Shown piece by piece: positions 53,301 to 62,677 of a stretch of DNA of 64,000 bases. Source of the stretch: Carettochelys insculpta (lineage: Eukaryota > Chordata > Testudines > Carettochelyidae); assembly GCF_033958435.1 (NCBI RefSeq), contig NC_134167.1, positions 8,638,001-8,702,000 of the forward strand, read 5' to 3'. Made by a program: the position numbers and the translations under genes. Positions within the stretch are counted from its first letter, which is position 1. Each line of letters starts with the position of its first letter. The notes under the pieces were generated by a model, which had not been told where the DNA came from, searched no databases, and saw only the letters and a program-made list of their open reading frames with translations.

Positions 53301-56300
53301 CAGTAGACATGGTGTTCTTCAGAAATGTTTGGGGCTTAAGGCATGAATCCCCCAGAACCTTACATGGGACAAGGGAGATTAATTCATGGAATGCAGTGGG
53401 AGGGGAAATTATTTGTGATTGAGACTAAAATTTGTCATCAAATTATCCAGTTTTTCACTTTTCCAGAATATGGTTTGGCCAGCAGTGCATATTACTTCTG
53501 TAGCTCCCTGGGTCAGATGTTTTGCCAGTAGTGAGGAATGAGTGTCATTATCAGCTGTGTAGTCAGTTTGTTTTATACTCACCTCTAGTTTCTTAGTAAT
53601 GTGGTACAAAACTCAAGACCAAATTATACTAAAGTTTTTTGAATCTGTTATTTCTATTACTGAATCTTTAAATTTAGCCTAACAAATCATAGGTCATAGA
53701 TTTATAAGCTATGATTGTTTTCAGAAATATAGATAAAAGTGTATGATGGTGCTTTTGAGGCACATGGCTGAGCATAGGTATTCAAGCTAAAATCTAGTGT
53801 TAAGGAATGTAGCTCATATTCACAGTGCTAATCAGTGATCCAAAAGGTGAAATGTTGACATAATTACTAAATATTGAAGGCTTTTTTCAGTCTATATCAG
53901 ATGTCACTGAATCCCCCAGATACTTGGAAATGTATGTCGTTTTGGACAAGGGTTTGGTAAGTCTGTCAGTCAAGTTTGCTTAATTTCACATGTGATCGTT
54001 GCTTTTCAAAAGCCCAAAAAATGTGTTATAAAATAAAGAAATCAGAGAACTGGAAGGAGCCCCATGTGGTCACTGAGTCCAGTCCCCTGCACTCCTGGCA
54101 GGATTAAGCACTATCTAGACTGTCCCTAACAGATGTTGTCTAACCTGGTCTTAAAAATCTCCACTCACAGAGATTCCACAACGTCTCTAAGCAGTTTATT
54201 TATTCCAGTGCTTAAGCACTCTGACAGTTATGAAGCTTTTTCCTAATATCCAACCTGGGCCCCAGCCATAGGATGATTGAAGTGGCTGCCACAGGGCCTC
54301 CCAAAATTCAGGCTCTGAGGTGGGCCCCCCACAAATTAGTGTATGGACAGGATGGCTTTGTAAGCACTTCTGCCATTTCCACATGTTTTGTAATAGTCCT
54401 ACCTTGTTCTTGGTCATCTTCTTGCTTCTAATATATTTATAAAATGTTTTCTTGTTACCTATTATGTGTCTAGCTAATTTGAGCCAATTTAGTGCTTTGG
54501 CCTTTCTAATTTTGCCCCTGCATACTTTTATCAAAAGTCTGGAATGTAATTGTCAATAAGGTTAAGATTTTATCTTGGGTATTTTTAATAAAAGTCATGG
54601 ATAGGTCATGGGCAGTGAACACACAAATTCACAGAAACATCTGGCCTGTCTTTGACTTTTACTACAAATACTCTGAATGAGGGACTCTGAGGCAGAGATG
54701 TGCTAGGTGCTGACCATTGCTTCAATCCCACCGTGTTCATGCATTGTTGGGGCTGACCCATCCTGGCTGCTGTTCCAGGCCCAACTTATTGCCGTGGTGC
54801 TCGTAGCCACTGCTGTGGCCCAGGCTGTTGCTCTGCCCCAGAGACTGGTCTGGCTCCAGACCACTCTTCTGTGGCAAGGGCTGGCTGTTGGTAGAGGCCT
54901 GCCACTGCTTCTGCATGGGGCTAACAGCTGCTCCACTGGGCTGACAATGAAGTAGTCATGGATGTTGGTTAATGTGACCTTCCTGGCAGAATTGGATCCT
55001 TAATTATTTCATCAACAGACTGATGCATATTTTGTTTAGGGAATTGGAAGGAAGTTCAGAATTAAAATATTGAAAATTTGAGTCTTTGAATTTGAGTGAA
55101 CGTTCTACTGCTTCAGCAGGGAAATGACATGTCTAAAAAAGTTGTACTGTAATGATATTTAGCTGTTACTTAAAGAATTGTGTTATTTTTCCAGTACAAA
55201 TACATGGGTTCAGATAAAGATGTTATAACACAGAAAATGGCCCAACTTTTTGGATTTATCAACAGTGTAAGTTACTGCCTTTCTTGTTTCATATTAATAT
55301 GAAATTTGGACCTTTAACTTTGTTAACAAGCCAAAGATTTTTCTAGATTTTTCTTATTTTCTCCAGGGAATTATTTAGTCTTGTTTTTTAACTCGTGATT
55401 CCCAAGTCGTTGGTTTATGACAGCCAGATCTTTATGGCAAATAGAACAAAACATGTTTAATCGCTTCACCTCAAGTGTGTGTTGTATTTCTGTGAGGCTT
55501 TGTCTCAATTGCTCAAAAAAAGTGAGGTTTTTTTAAAACTTGTTGCTGAAGACTGGGGTGGTCAATGATTTTTGATGGGGGTTGAAGGGGCTACTCCAAG
55601 ATTTTGGTAAGTGGTCAAGGGCCATCTGTGGAAGGGGTGTGGTATCTGAGGTGGAGACTGGGTGCAGAAGGGAGCTCGGGTAAGAGACTGGATTGCAGAA
55701 TATGGTGTAGGGTCTGAGAGGGAATTTGGATGAAGGAGGGGGTTGACCTGGTGCAGGGCCTGGGGAGGGGTATAGATGCAGGAGGGGATTTTGACCTGCG
55801 GAGGGATGTAGCAGTGAGTGCAGGGTCTGAGAGGAATATATCCGTGGGCTGGATCTAGCCTATGGATGAAGGGGGAAGTCTCAGGCAAACTACGTGCCTG
55901 CCCTGTCCCACCATATGCTGCTCAGAAAAGCAGCTGCAGAGCCCTAGTCTTTTTCAATAGTTGCCAGCCCAGTGGGATGGGGGAGAACTTCACAGTCCCA
56001 TTGGCTGGTTTTAGGTCTGTGGACGCTTTCTTCCTGAAGCACCTCTCCCCCTCTCTTCAGCCTTGCCAGCCACCGTCCTGTAGACACATGCTCTGGCCCT
56101 GGCTGAGCTGCTGGCTGCCAGACCTGATTCTGTGGATACTGGCACTAGACTCCAGCCCTGTGGATGTAAGCCCCTGTAGTCTCCCAGTGTGGCAAGGTCG
56201 CCAGCCCCTCTGTCACTGAGCTTCCAGTCCTGTCAGGGCTTCCAGTTGCCAGCCCTCCTCTCACTAGCCTGCCAGTCCCAGGCTCTCTGGTCCAGGAATG

Positions 56301-59300
56301 TCCAAAGTCCGGCAGGACCATAGATGTTGCTGGAGAAGAGAGGCCCTGTTTTTGGAAGTGCAACGTGCATCTCTAAATGTGTTGACACCAGCAAGGGCTG
56401 TTCCTCAGTGCTTCCATTTTTCAGTTTCTTCCTTTATGTCTCATGAAGGATGTTGAGCATTGAAGAGATCGTTGTACTTTGGTGCATATTTAGGCTCATT
56501 ATACAGCTGCCAATCAGAAAAGTCTTTTTCCTGTACGTTTTTTTCTATTATCGCTCAGCCTTTTGTCCTGGGGCAGGGGGAGTGGGTATGTGCCTTTGTT
56601 TGTCATATTTTGGACATGTATGGGGCAGAGTTTATAATCTTATTTATTTGTATATGTGTTTTATTTATGAATTCTCAATTTATTTACAGAAACCCCTCCT
56701 CTTGGAAGCATTGCGTTTCCAGTTTTCTCTCCCCGTTCCCCTTAGAGTTTTAAAAATGATGGTGGTGGTGTGTGATGTCCATTTTGCTAAGTTGGGCCTT
56801 TACGTTAAGCTGTATAAATTAAAATACCACTATGCATCAAATATCATTGGAGATCTGTTTCTCCTGTTTTTACAGATGTTTACCCCCCTTAATATGACAA
56901 TTGTACTGTCTTCCTTGGAGTTTTGGACAGATAATGATAAAATTCATACAACAGGGGAAGCTGATGAAATACTGCAAAAGTTCTTACAATGGAAAGAATC
57001 TTACCTTGTTCTACGGCCACATGATACAGCATATTTATTTGTGTAAGACGAGCATTTCTTTATTTTTAAAAAGGTACACTTGGAACTCTTTTAGATTGCC
57101 CTAGCATGGACTGTCGCAATTCCTCTCTCTTGCAAATCTCTCTCTCTGTGAATTGTTACAAATGTAATTCTAGATGTAGTATGTTTACAAAATATTTTTA
57201 TACTTTTCAAAATATTTATTGTAAACAATAGGAAGTAAAAATTAAACTAAAAAAAAACATTATCTTTTTCAAACACTGCTACCAAGAACACAATTACGTT
57301 GATGAGTCTGCTTTTGTGTTTTAGTTACAGGGACCACCCTGATTATGTAGGGGCAACATTTTCAGGAAGGATGTGTCTCAGAAAATATGCTGGAGGAGTT
57401 GCTCTGGTACAGTATTATTGGATATACGTGGTTAATGAATTGTGTAACTATGGCTTCCGAAGGAGTGGTGGTGGGCACTCAGCAACCTGTGAAAAACAGC
57501 TAATTTGTATTTAGATGCCTTAAATATGTGTAATCCACACACCGACTGTGTGTGTGTCACTGTCCCATGTAGTGGCACCTAGACCAGTGTTTCTCAACCT
57601 TTTTTTAGAAAGTACCCCTGTTTAAAATATACTTACCACCAGACTTCTGTTGTATCCCTAAGGATGCTTGGAAGATGGGTTGAGAAACATAGTTCTAAAG
57701 TAATCTGAGGTCTTGAAACAAGGGCCATTCAATCTTTCCAGATTACTGTACCCTTTGCAGGAGTCAGATTTGTTTCGTGTACCACCAAGTTACACTTCAC
57801 TTAAATTACTTACTTACAAAAACATGCAAAAAATCCTAGAAGACTATTACTGAAAACTTGCTGGCTTTCTACTATCTTCTTATCCAGTAAATGAATTGGA
57901 ATAGAAATACTGTACTTATGTTTCAGTGTAAGGCATGTGAAGCAGGGGAAACAAGTCATTGTCTGAATGAACTTTTAGGTTGTACTGACTTTACTAGTGT
58001 TTTTATGTAGCCTGTTGTAAAACGAGGCAAATATCTAGATGAGATGATGCACCCCCGGAAGACCTCAGTGTTTCACCAAGGGTGCATGTATCCCTGGTTG
58101 AGAACCACTGACCTAGACCACTTACAGAGAAAGTATAAGTCTTCTCTACAGCCTTAGCTGAAGGCCAGCTGGCTTTTAGCTCAAACTTGAGGCTTATGCT
58201 CTGAGCTCCATATGCATCTGGATGTTAGACTTCAGGCACTTGGTTGGAAAAATTGGATCTAAAGTGCTTATGTATATCTTGGAGTACAAGTGTGAATCTT
58301 AGGGTTTTACTTTCTCTATAGCCTCTTCCTAATCCTTTAAAGTTCTTTACAGCATTACCGTGGAAGTTACTGATTACTCTGCCACAAATCCAGCAAAGTG
58401 TGAAAGCGTGCTAATGTATAAATGTGAGTAGTCCCATTGACTTGGGACTGCTCATGAATTAAGGCTAGGCATAATTTTAAGCATTTCGCATCTTGCAGGA
58501 CTGAATTGTAAGAACAGTTACCATATACAATACAATATGCATTTCTCTTAGATATAATATGTCAAGTGCTGCACTGTTTTCCACATCCTGGATAGCCTCC
58601 TTGCCTTCGTTTGAGTTTTCCAGAATGTTAGCGTGAATTTTGGTCTTGTATTGAAAACCAGCATCTTAAGGTCTTTTACATAAAAGCACAGAAAATGTTA
58701 TAAAATATGACCTGACTACACTGCATAAGGAACAAAAATGTTTAGAATTTTATCATATTTTTTGTTTCATTAACTAAGTTACTTTGATAACAATTTTCAG
58801 ATATTTCTCTTATTTAGTATCAAAAGGCTGTAACGCTGGAGACATTTTCAGTCATTGTTGCGCAGCTGCTGGGGCTAAGTCTGGGAATAACCTATGATCA
58901 TTCTAGGGACTGTCAGTGTTCTGGATCCATCTGTATAATGAACACCAAAGCAGTGTAAGATGATTATCATTTAGAACTATTTTCCTGTGGTATGCAAGTC
59001 CAATCATTATGAATGACCATGGCTTAGGATTTGAATGGTTGTGTGAGTTAATTAAGAGCAACCTCATATTAGTTTGATGTCAATGAAAGTTTTGATTGCC
59101 ATTTCTTTGTCACAAAATAACTAATTTCTAAAGAACATATCTGAAAATAATTTTTCACATCTGCTTGCAAGTATAATTATTCATATTTATATTGCAACAA
59201 AAATGATTAAAGCTCTAGAAAACATGACATGAGGGAAGATTGAAAGAACTGGGTTTGTTTAGTTGGGAAAAGAGAAGACTGAGAGGGGACATAGCAATTT

Positions 59301-62300
59301 TCAGGTACCAATAAGGGTGTTACAAGGAGGATGGAGAAAAAATGTTCTCTTTAACTCTGATGATAAGACAAGATGCAAGAGGTTTAAATTGCAGCAAGCG
59401 TGGTTTAGTTTAGACATAAAAAAAAATTTCCTAATGGTCAGAGTGGTTAAGCAATGGAATAGGGATGGCTTAGGGATACTGTGGCATCTCCATCATTGGA
59501 GATTTTTAAGAGCAGATTAGACAAATACTGGTGGGATGGTCCAGATGATGCTTGCTCTTGCCAGGAGTGCAGAAGACTGGATTTGATCTCCAGAGATTGC
59601 TTCCAGTTTTAGTATTATATTATTCTATGAGTCTAAGGTTTATAGGAGGCTTTGATCATAGATTTTTGTTACCTTTTCCTTATATTGATGAGCTCAGAGT
59701 GGAACAGGATTCACTGTTGGCTCCCACAGCTCAGAAAGGTGGATGGAGCAACATTCTGCAGCCCTCCACTCTGAGCCATGCGAATGCTTTCTCCTGAGGG
59801 TCATGGCAGGGAAGCTGTGGGCCAGATTCAAAGGCTTGGTGGGCTGGATCTTGCCTGGCCTGGTCTATTTGTACAATGAGGTTTGTTCATTTTCAGTTTT
59901 TCTCAATACAGGGAGATTTGATCTGTGTATTGGAAGAAATGGCTGAGAAGTTAGCACTTTATAATTCTATATATGTGATTTAAATGAAACTAAGGACATT
60001 ATAAATAACCCAGCAATATGATTTTTTGTAATTTTTCACATACAATTTTAGTTAAGGTAATAAATCAAAATGTATTTCCATTATCTGTCAATAACTGTAA
60101 CGTATTTAGTACCAGAAGGGTAGCCGTGTTAGTCTGCAGCTGTAAAAACAATGAGAAGTCCTGTGGCACCTTATAGAATAACAGATTTTTTGGAACATAA
60201 GCTTTCGTGGGCAAAGACCTGCTTTGTCAGATGCAATGTACTTAAGTATCTCTTGTTCCTTCTCTGGGAAGAAAAAAGGCATACTTAACTTAGGAAATAT
60301 CTCTAATGAAAGAGTACTAATATCTTTCTTAATAATAAAACAAATATTTTGTTGTTAATTTTAGCCATTTTTTATTCTTAAGGCATTGTTTGAATTAAGT
60401 TTAACAAAATCACCTGAAAAGCCTTCTGCTGAATATTTTGGAAGGCCAGGTTAATAATACAAAGTGCTCCAAGATATTTGAATATTTTCAGTTGATAAAA
60501 TTTTTAATTGATTTATTTCAGGCATTTCAATGGGGTAAAGGCCTTTAGCAGCTGCAGCATTAGAGACTTCAAAAGTTTTATTAAATATAGAGGAGGAGAC
60601 TGCCTGTCTAATAGACCATATTTGAATCTGACTTACAAGAGGGCTTCAGTCTGTGGCAACCGTATTGTGGAAAGAGGGGAGCAGTGTGACTGTGGCTCAG
60701 CTCAGGTTAGTATCCAGTACCAGGAAGTGTAAAATTCCACACTTCTCAGTTTAAAAGAATGACACTTTGAAAGTTAGTACCCAACTGAAATCTGGGAAAC
60801 TCACTGAAGATCTTACATATACGTATACATGGCATTCTTGTTGGTATTAACCTTGTAATTTGACACTCATTTTTCTTTGGGAATCTTTCAGGTTGCTATT
60901 CTTCAGGAATTTGAATCTTGGATAGACACTTAGAGAAGTAAAATTTTAGAATGGCCAGTGATTCTATGGTTTTATTTTTTCAGGAGTGTGCAAAAGATAA
61001 ATGCTGCACTAACAGATGTAGACTTAAGCCAGGAGCACAGTGTGGTACTGGATTATGTTGCCAGAACTGTAAGGTAATGTGTATATTCAGGGTTACTGGA
61101 AGTTTAACATTTTCTAACTTTTGGAGAGACACTGTTCACTCCATAATTAAAGATGAAAACCAGCTTTCCATTTATGGGCACCCAGACTCACACTTGGTGA
61201 AAATTGTCTTTTGTACTTGACATTTGCATCATTGGTATTTGGCCAAAGGGAGCATTTTAAGGAGCTCTTTTAATTTGAGTCAAATGCTTTTCTGATACGG
61301 ATGTTGGGGGAAAATATTACTTTGATTTTTTTTCCTTTTGTTTATTAAAAAATATCTTGGTCTCTCAAATTCGTGGAGATCAACAGCTTTGTCAAAGCTC
61401 AGAAAACCCACAGGTTTGGTAGTGACCCAATGGGCTCCACTGGAGTGCCTGGGTAGAGCTTGTTTCCTTACACATTCTAAATCAGATGTAGGCAGGATTA
61501 TAACACAGGTCTCCTCAGTTGCAGCCTGCTGCATGAACCACTAAATAATCCTGCTGTCTTTGAAAATGTGCTATGTGAATACTTTTACAGCATAAAGCAG
61601 AAGAGAACAGTATTGCACAAGAGAGACCAAAAACTTCTCTCTCTACTGTAGTTATTCAGTTTTCTGTCCAAAACATAGTTGAAGATAGCATTTGCCCCAG
61701 AAAGTTTACAGACTAAATAGACATAACAGACAAAATTTGGGAGAGGGAGGTGTTGTTATTACCATGTTACACCTGGAGAAACAAAGCACAGAAAGATTAA
61801 GTGACTTGCCCATGGTCAAGGCTATCTGCAGTAGAGATGATAATAGAGTCAACCTTTCCTGAGTCGCTGCCAGGTGCCTTATCTACAGTTTTGTCTTTCC
61901 ACTCATTTTCCTTTCTTCATCCATGGAGGAGTTCACGTTGGTATAGATCTCACCTTCTAGTGGAACAAGTCCTCAGCAGCACTATCAACACATGTAAAAT
62001 ATGTGCATGCTTTTGCACAGTAGTGCTTTAAAATATAATATTTAATGAGATTAAAGATCATACTTTTACCTGCCATCCAAAAGCTGACACCTTTAAAAGT
62101 ATGATGTATCCTGGCATCATGATGGCACATTTTTTCTGTACTGCCTTAGGAGAAGAGTGCCATAAATCACCTCGGCCATTCTGATAGAGGATTTGGGGTC
62201 TATTAATTTATGTTTCATGGCAAGGGAAATACTCATGAAATTTTTTTAAAAAGTCATGGGTGACACGGAGCCATACGTACAATTCATAAGAATTTTACAA

Positions 62301-62677
62301 AGAATTATCTCATTCATCACAGTCAGTGACAACTACATTTAACAGTATATATGTAGTGATGTTATTTGCTTATTTACTGTATCTTTTCTTGTGCTTTACA
62401 TAAATTCTGTTGTTTAAACATTATAGACCATAATCTTTGTAAATCATCACAGTCTCCTTATTTCCACTTTTTGTCTAGTTTAAGGCAAGGAATAAGCAAT
62501 GTAGGCCCATGGCTGATAGTCAGTGTGATCTCAGTGAGTACTGCAATGGGTCATCTGCATTCTGTCCAGATGATCTTTATGTTCAGAATGGGCACATATG
62601 TCAGCGTGGTACTGCCTATTGTTACAACGGACGTTGTCAGTCTGCTGATATAGAGTGCCAGAAGATCTATGGAAAAG
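41324..62677 (+). CDS. ADAM32: ADAM32, exons 1-14 (non-catalytic ADAM); gene continues past the window
   Basis: Fourteen exons join in frame from the ATG through the disintegrin domain; the rest lies beyond the window. Order: signal peptide (1), prodomain (2-6), inactive reprolysin-like domain (7-12), disintegrin (12-14), start of Cys-rich (14). The best family match is ADAM32, the next gene after ADAM9 in mammals; shared features include [13 protein letters not shown] and RPHD blocks. The zinc-site equivalent at 58863-58898 reads [12 protein letters not shown], so all His ligands and the Glu are gone. The prodomain switch Cys is Ile (52457-52459) and no RxxR lies at the exon 6/7 junction. 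Mammalian ADAM32 is mainly expressed in testis; its role is not defined. Sequons include NAS, NMT, NLT and NGS. Confidence 0.94.
41376..44268 (+). other. ADAM32 intron 1
   Basis: 2.9 kb. The first 1.8 kb (41376-43160) is strongly C-rich on the plus strand with degenerate ctgcctgtgcaacccc-like units and a 15-C run (42219-42233). After that come AT-rich sequence and a mariner-type MITE (43822-44154). Open frames here are compositional. Confidence 0.65.
43822..44154. mobile_element. Tc1/mariner (Tigger-type) MITE, 333 bp
   Basis: Ends cagtaaactctttc and gaaagagtatactg are inverted (13 of 14) and each is flanked by TA. tatccagca motifs lie near both ends. It sits 114 bp before ADAM32 exon 2. Confidence 0.8.
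44269..44339 (+). CDS. ADAM32: ADAM32 exon 2 (prodomain start; 3' end uncertain)
   Basis: Acceptor tcctttag, then gt completing Gly, then [20 protein letters not shown]. Position, phase and a PxKIxxNT-like motif fit ADAM32 after the signal peptide. Three in-phase GT sites (exon ends 44333, 44339, 44342) could be the donor, none of them strong. It is shorter than ADAM9 exon 2. Confidence 0.65.
45244..45572. mobile_element. Palindromic Harbinger-like MITE
   Basis: Inverted ends of about 60 bp (ggctgtgtctacactaccgc against the reverse of gtggtaatgtagacacag), and a GC-rich inner palindrome around acttcgaagt. The terminal motif and architecture match 134-569. CT-rich simple repeat follows (45573-45620). 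Confidence 0.8.
46249..46310 (+). CDS. ADAM32: ADAM32 exon 3 (prodomain)
   Basis: 62 bp between ttttag and gtaagt. It encodes [20 protein letters not shown], aligned with the ADAM9 exon 3 protein and one codon shorter. Confidence 0.93.
46425..48780 (+). mobile_element. DIRS-like retrotransposon with inverted terminal repeats, internally reduced
   Basis: A perfect 27-bp inverted repeat (46444-46470 and 48725-48751; cattccaagttgggtgtg at the left) bounds the element, with weaker similarity further out. A gag-like scrap near 46890 translates to [12 protein letters not shown] reverse transcriptase with the [14 protein letters not shown] (from 48079) and YLDDWL (48175-48192) motifs of DIRS elements spans 47740-48606 and is broken by at least two frameshifts. 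At 2.36 kb it is much shorter than full DIRS elements; no tyrosine recombinase was seen. Confidence 0.82.
47740..48606 (+). pseudogene. Frameshifted DIRS-type reverse transcriptase
   Basis: Three frames are used in turn: [16 protein letters not shown] (near 47765), [16 protein letters not shown] (near 47845), then [20 protein letters not shown] to the end. The last 210 codons are open. Frameshifts lie between about 47800-47850 and 47900-47965. Confidence 0.82.
49208..49286 (+). CDS. ADAM32: ADAM32 exon 4 (prodomain)
   Basis: 79 bp between aatag and gtaaga. It encodes [17 protein letters not shown] and onward; same length and phase as in ADAM9. Confidence 0.93.
49681..50368. mobile_element. 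hAT MITE carrying a nested foldback retroposon
   Basis: Starts cagtggtgggaaacc, ends aggttgctcatcactg. Flanks gcttaaat / gtttagat agree at 6 of 8. Same family as 25475-25877. The insertion at 49855-50105 splits it. Confidence 0.82.
49855..50105 (-). mobile_element. Foldback retroposon with exact 12-bp target duplication
   Basis: acacttaaagca on both sides (49843-49854, 50106-50117). The inverted arms share agcactttaaagactaacaa / ttgttagtctttaaagtgct and gacagaccc/gggtctgtc; reversed head catggctttctctctgttac. Confidence 0.9.
52032..52108 (+). CDS. ADAM32: ADAM32 exon 5 (prodomain)
   Basis: 77 bp between tttag and gtaatg. It encodes [20 protein letters not shown] and then TCSGL. Confidence 0.95.
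52330..52519 (+). CDS. ADAM32: ADAM32 exon 6 (prodomain without switch Cys)
   Basis: 190 bp, exactly as in ADAM9, between tttcag and gtgagt. [18 protein letters not shown] is conserved. Where ADAM9 has MMCGV this exon reads DYIGV, and the exon ends without Arg/Lys clusters. Confidence 0.95.
53891..53956 (+). CDS. ADAM32: ADAM32 exon 7 (protease-like domain start)
   Basis: 66 bp between ttcag and gtaagt. It encodes [20 protein letters not shown]. The basic furin motif found here in ADAM9 is absent. Confidence 0.94.
54027..54270 (-). mobile_element. CR1 LINE 3' end
   Basis: agagaactggaaggagcccc, ctgcactcctggcaggatta and gagattccacaacgtctcta match the reversed CR1 end also found at 19779-20635. 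Confidence 0.8.
54330..54545 (-). mobile_element. CR1 LINE ORF2 internal fragment
   Basis: The minus-strand frame reads [19 protein letters not shown] and [20 protein letters not shown], resembling the region of CR1 ORF2 before the reverse transcriptase. Confidence 0.65.
54560..54960. other. Unclassified repeat-like block
   Basis: aataaaagtcatggataggtcatgggc followed by a GC-richer stretch. It resembles widespread reptile repeats, but no ends were found. Confidence 0.3.
55195..55266 (+). CDS. ADAM32: ADAM32 exon 8
   Basis: 72 bp between ttccag and gtaagt, encoding [17 protein letters not shown] and then LFGFINS. Same length as in ADAM9. Confidence 0.94.
55558..55860. mobile_element. hAT MITE fragment (family of 19847-20415)
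   Basis: ggtcaatgatttttgatggg, gattttggtaagtggtcaag and ctgggtgcagaagggagctc parallel the copy at 19847. The right end (gggctggatctagcctatgg) is partial. Confidence 0.75.
56876..57042 (+). CDS. ADAM32: ADAM32 exon 9
   Basis: 167 bp between ttacag and gtaaga, ending in phase 2. It encodes [17 protein letters not shown]... and [11 protein letters not shown]; very close to mammalian ADAM32 in this block. Confidence 0.95.
57325..57406 (+). CDS. ADAM32: ADAM32 exon 10
   Basis: 82 bp between tttag and gtacag. It encodes [17 protein letters not shown] and then KYAGGVAL. The donor is a weak gtacag. Confidence 0.92.
57585..58110. mobile_element. hAT MITE, 526 bp, with exact 8-bp target duplication
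   Basis: acctagac on both sides (57577-57584, 58111-58118). Ends cagtgtttctcaacc and ggttgagaaccactg are inverted. It lies in ADAM32 intron 10. Confidence 0.92.
58818..58954 (+). CDS. ADAM32: ADAM32 exon 11 (degenerate zinc site)
   Basis: 137 bp between atttag and gtaaga. The zinc-site position reads [12 protein letters not shown] (58863-58898), followed by [10 protein letters not shown]. The fold-defining CIM Met-turn persists although the metal ligands are lost. Confidence 0.95.
59190..59632 (+). mobile_element. CR1 LINE 3' end
   Basis: Plus-strand CR1 tail with gagaagactgagaggggaca, ggtttaaattgcagcaagc and an end in tattctatgag, the CR1 terminal motif. Confidence 0.85.
59745..59855. mobile_element. 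3' scrap of the hAT MITE family of 19847
   Basis: aaggcttggtgggctggatc followed by ttgcctggcctggtct matches the right end of 19847-20415. Confidence 0.55.
60105..60240 (+). mobile_element. Foldback retroposon, single-arm copy
   Basis: Head ccagaagggtagccgtgtta, arm tcctgtggcaccttatagaa, then aagctttcgtgggcaaagac and ttgtcagatgca. The second, inverted arm is missing, so the copy is truncated at the loop. Confidence 0.8.
60522..60705 (+). CDS. ADAM32: ADAM32 exon 12 (protease end, disintegrin start)
   Basis: 184 bp between tttcag and gttagt. It encodes [16 protein letters not shown] and [16 protein letters not shown]; an NLT sequon is present. Confidence 0.94.
60984..61073 (+). CDS. ADAM32: ADAM32 exon 13 (disintegrin)
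   Basis: 90 bp between ttcag and gtaatg. [20 protein letters not shown] and GLCCQNCK: one residue shorter than the ADAM9 counterpart. Confidence 0.94.
61770..61830 (-). mobile_element. MIR-like SINE scrap, reversed
   Basis: agcacagaaagattaagtga followed by cttgcccatggtcaagg matches the reversed MIR core. Confidence 0.6.
62479..62677 (+). CDS. ADAM32: ADAM32 exon 14 (disintegrin loop, Cys-rich start)
   Basis: 199 bp between gtctag and gtattg, ending in phase 1. The loop reads [13 protein letters not shown], then AYCYNGRCQ. The donor gtattg is moderate. Confidence 0.93.

Noticed and set aside
56450..57046. 198-codon frame ending in ADAM32 exon 9
   Set aside because: Only the part after 56876 is coding; the upstream part is intron that happens to stay open, and an acceptor lies at 56871-56875.
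60105..60240. tRNA gene suggested by the ggtagccgtgttagtctg head
   Set aside because: No recognisable B box, cloverleaf or acceptor stem; the same head recurs at the start of each hairpin retroposon.
58955..60521. Search for an extra ADAM32 exon in intron 11
   Set aside because: The open stretch at 59263-59520 is CR1 3' UTR, and exon 11 joins exon 12 in frame without an extra exon.
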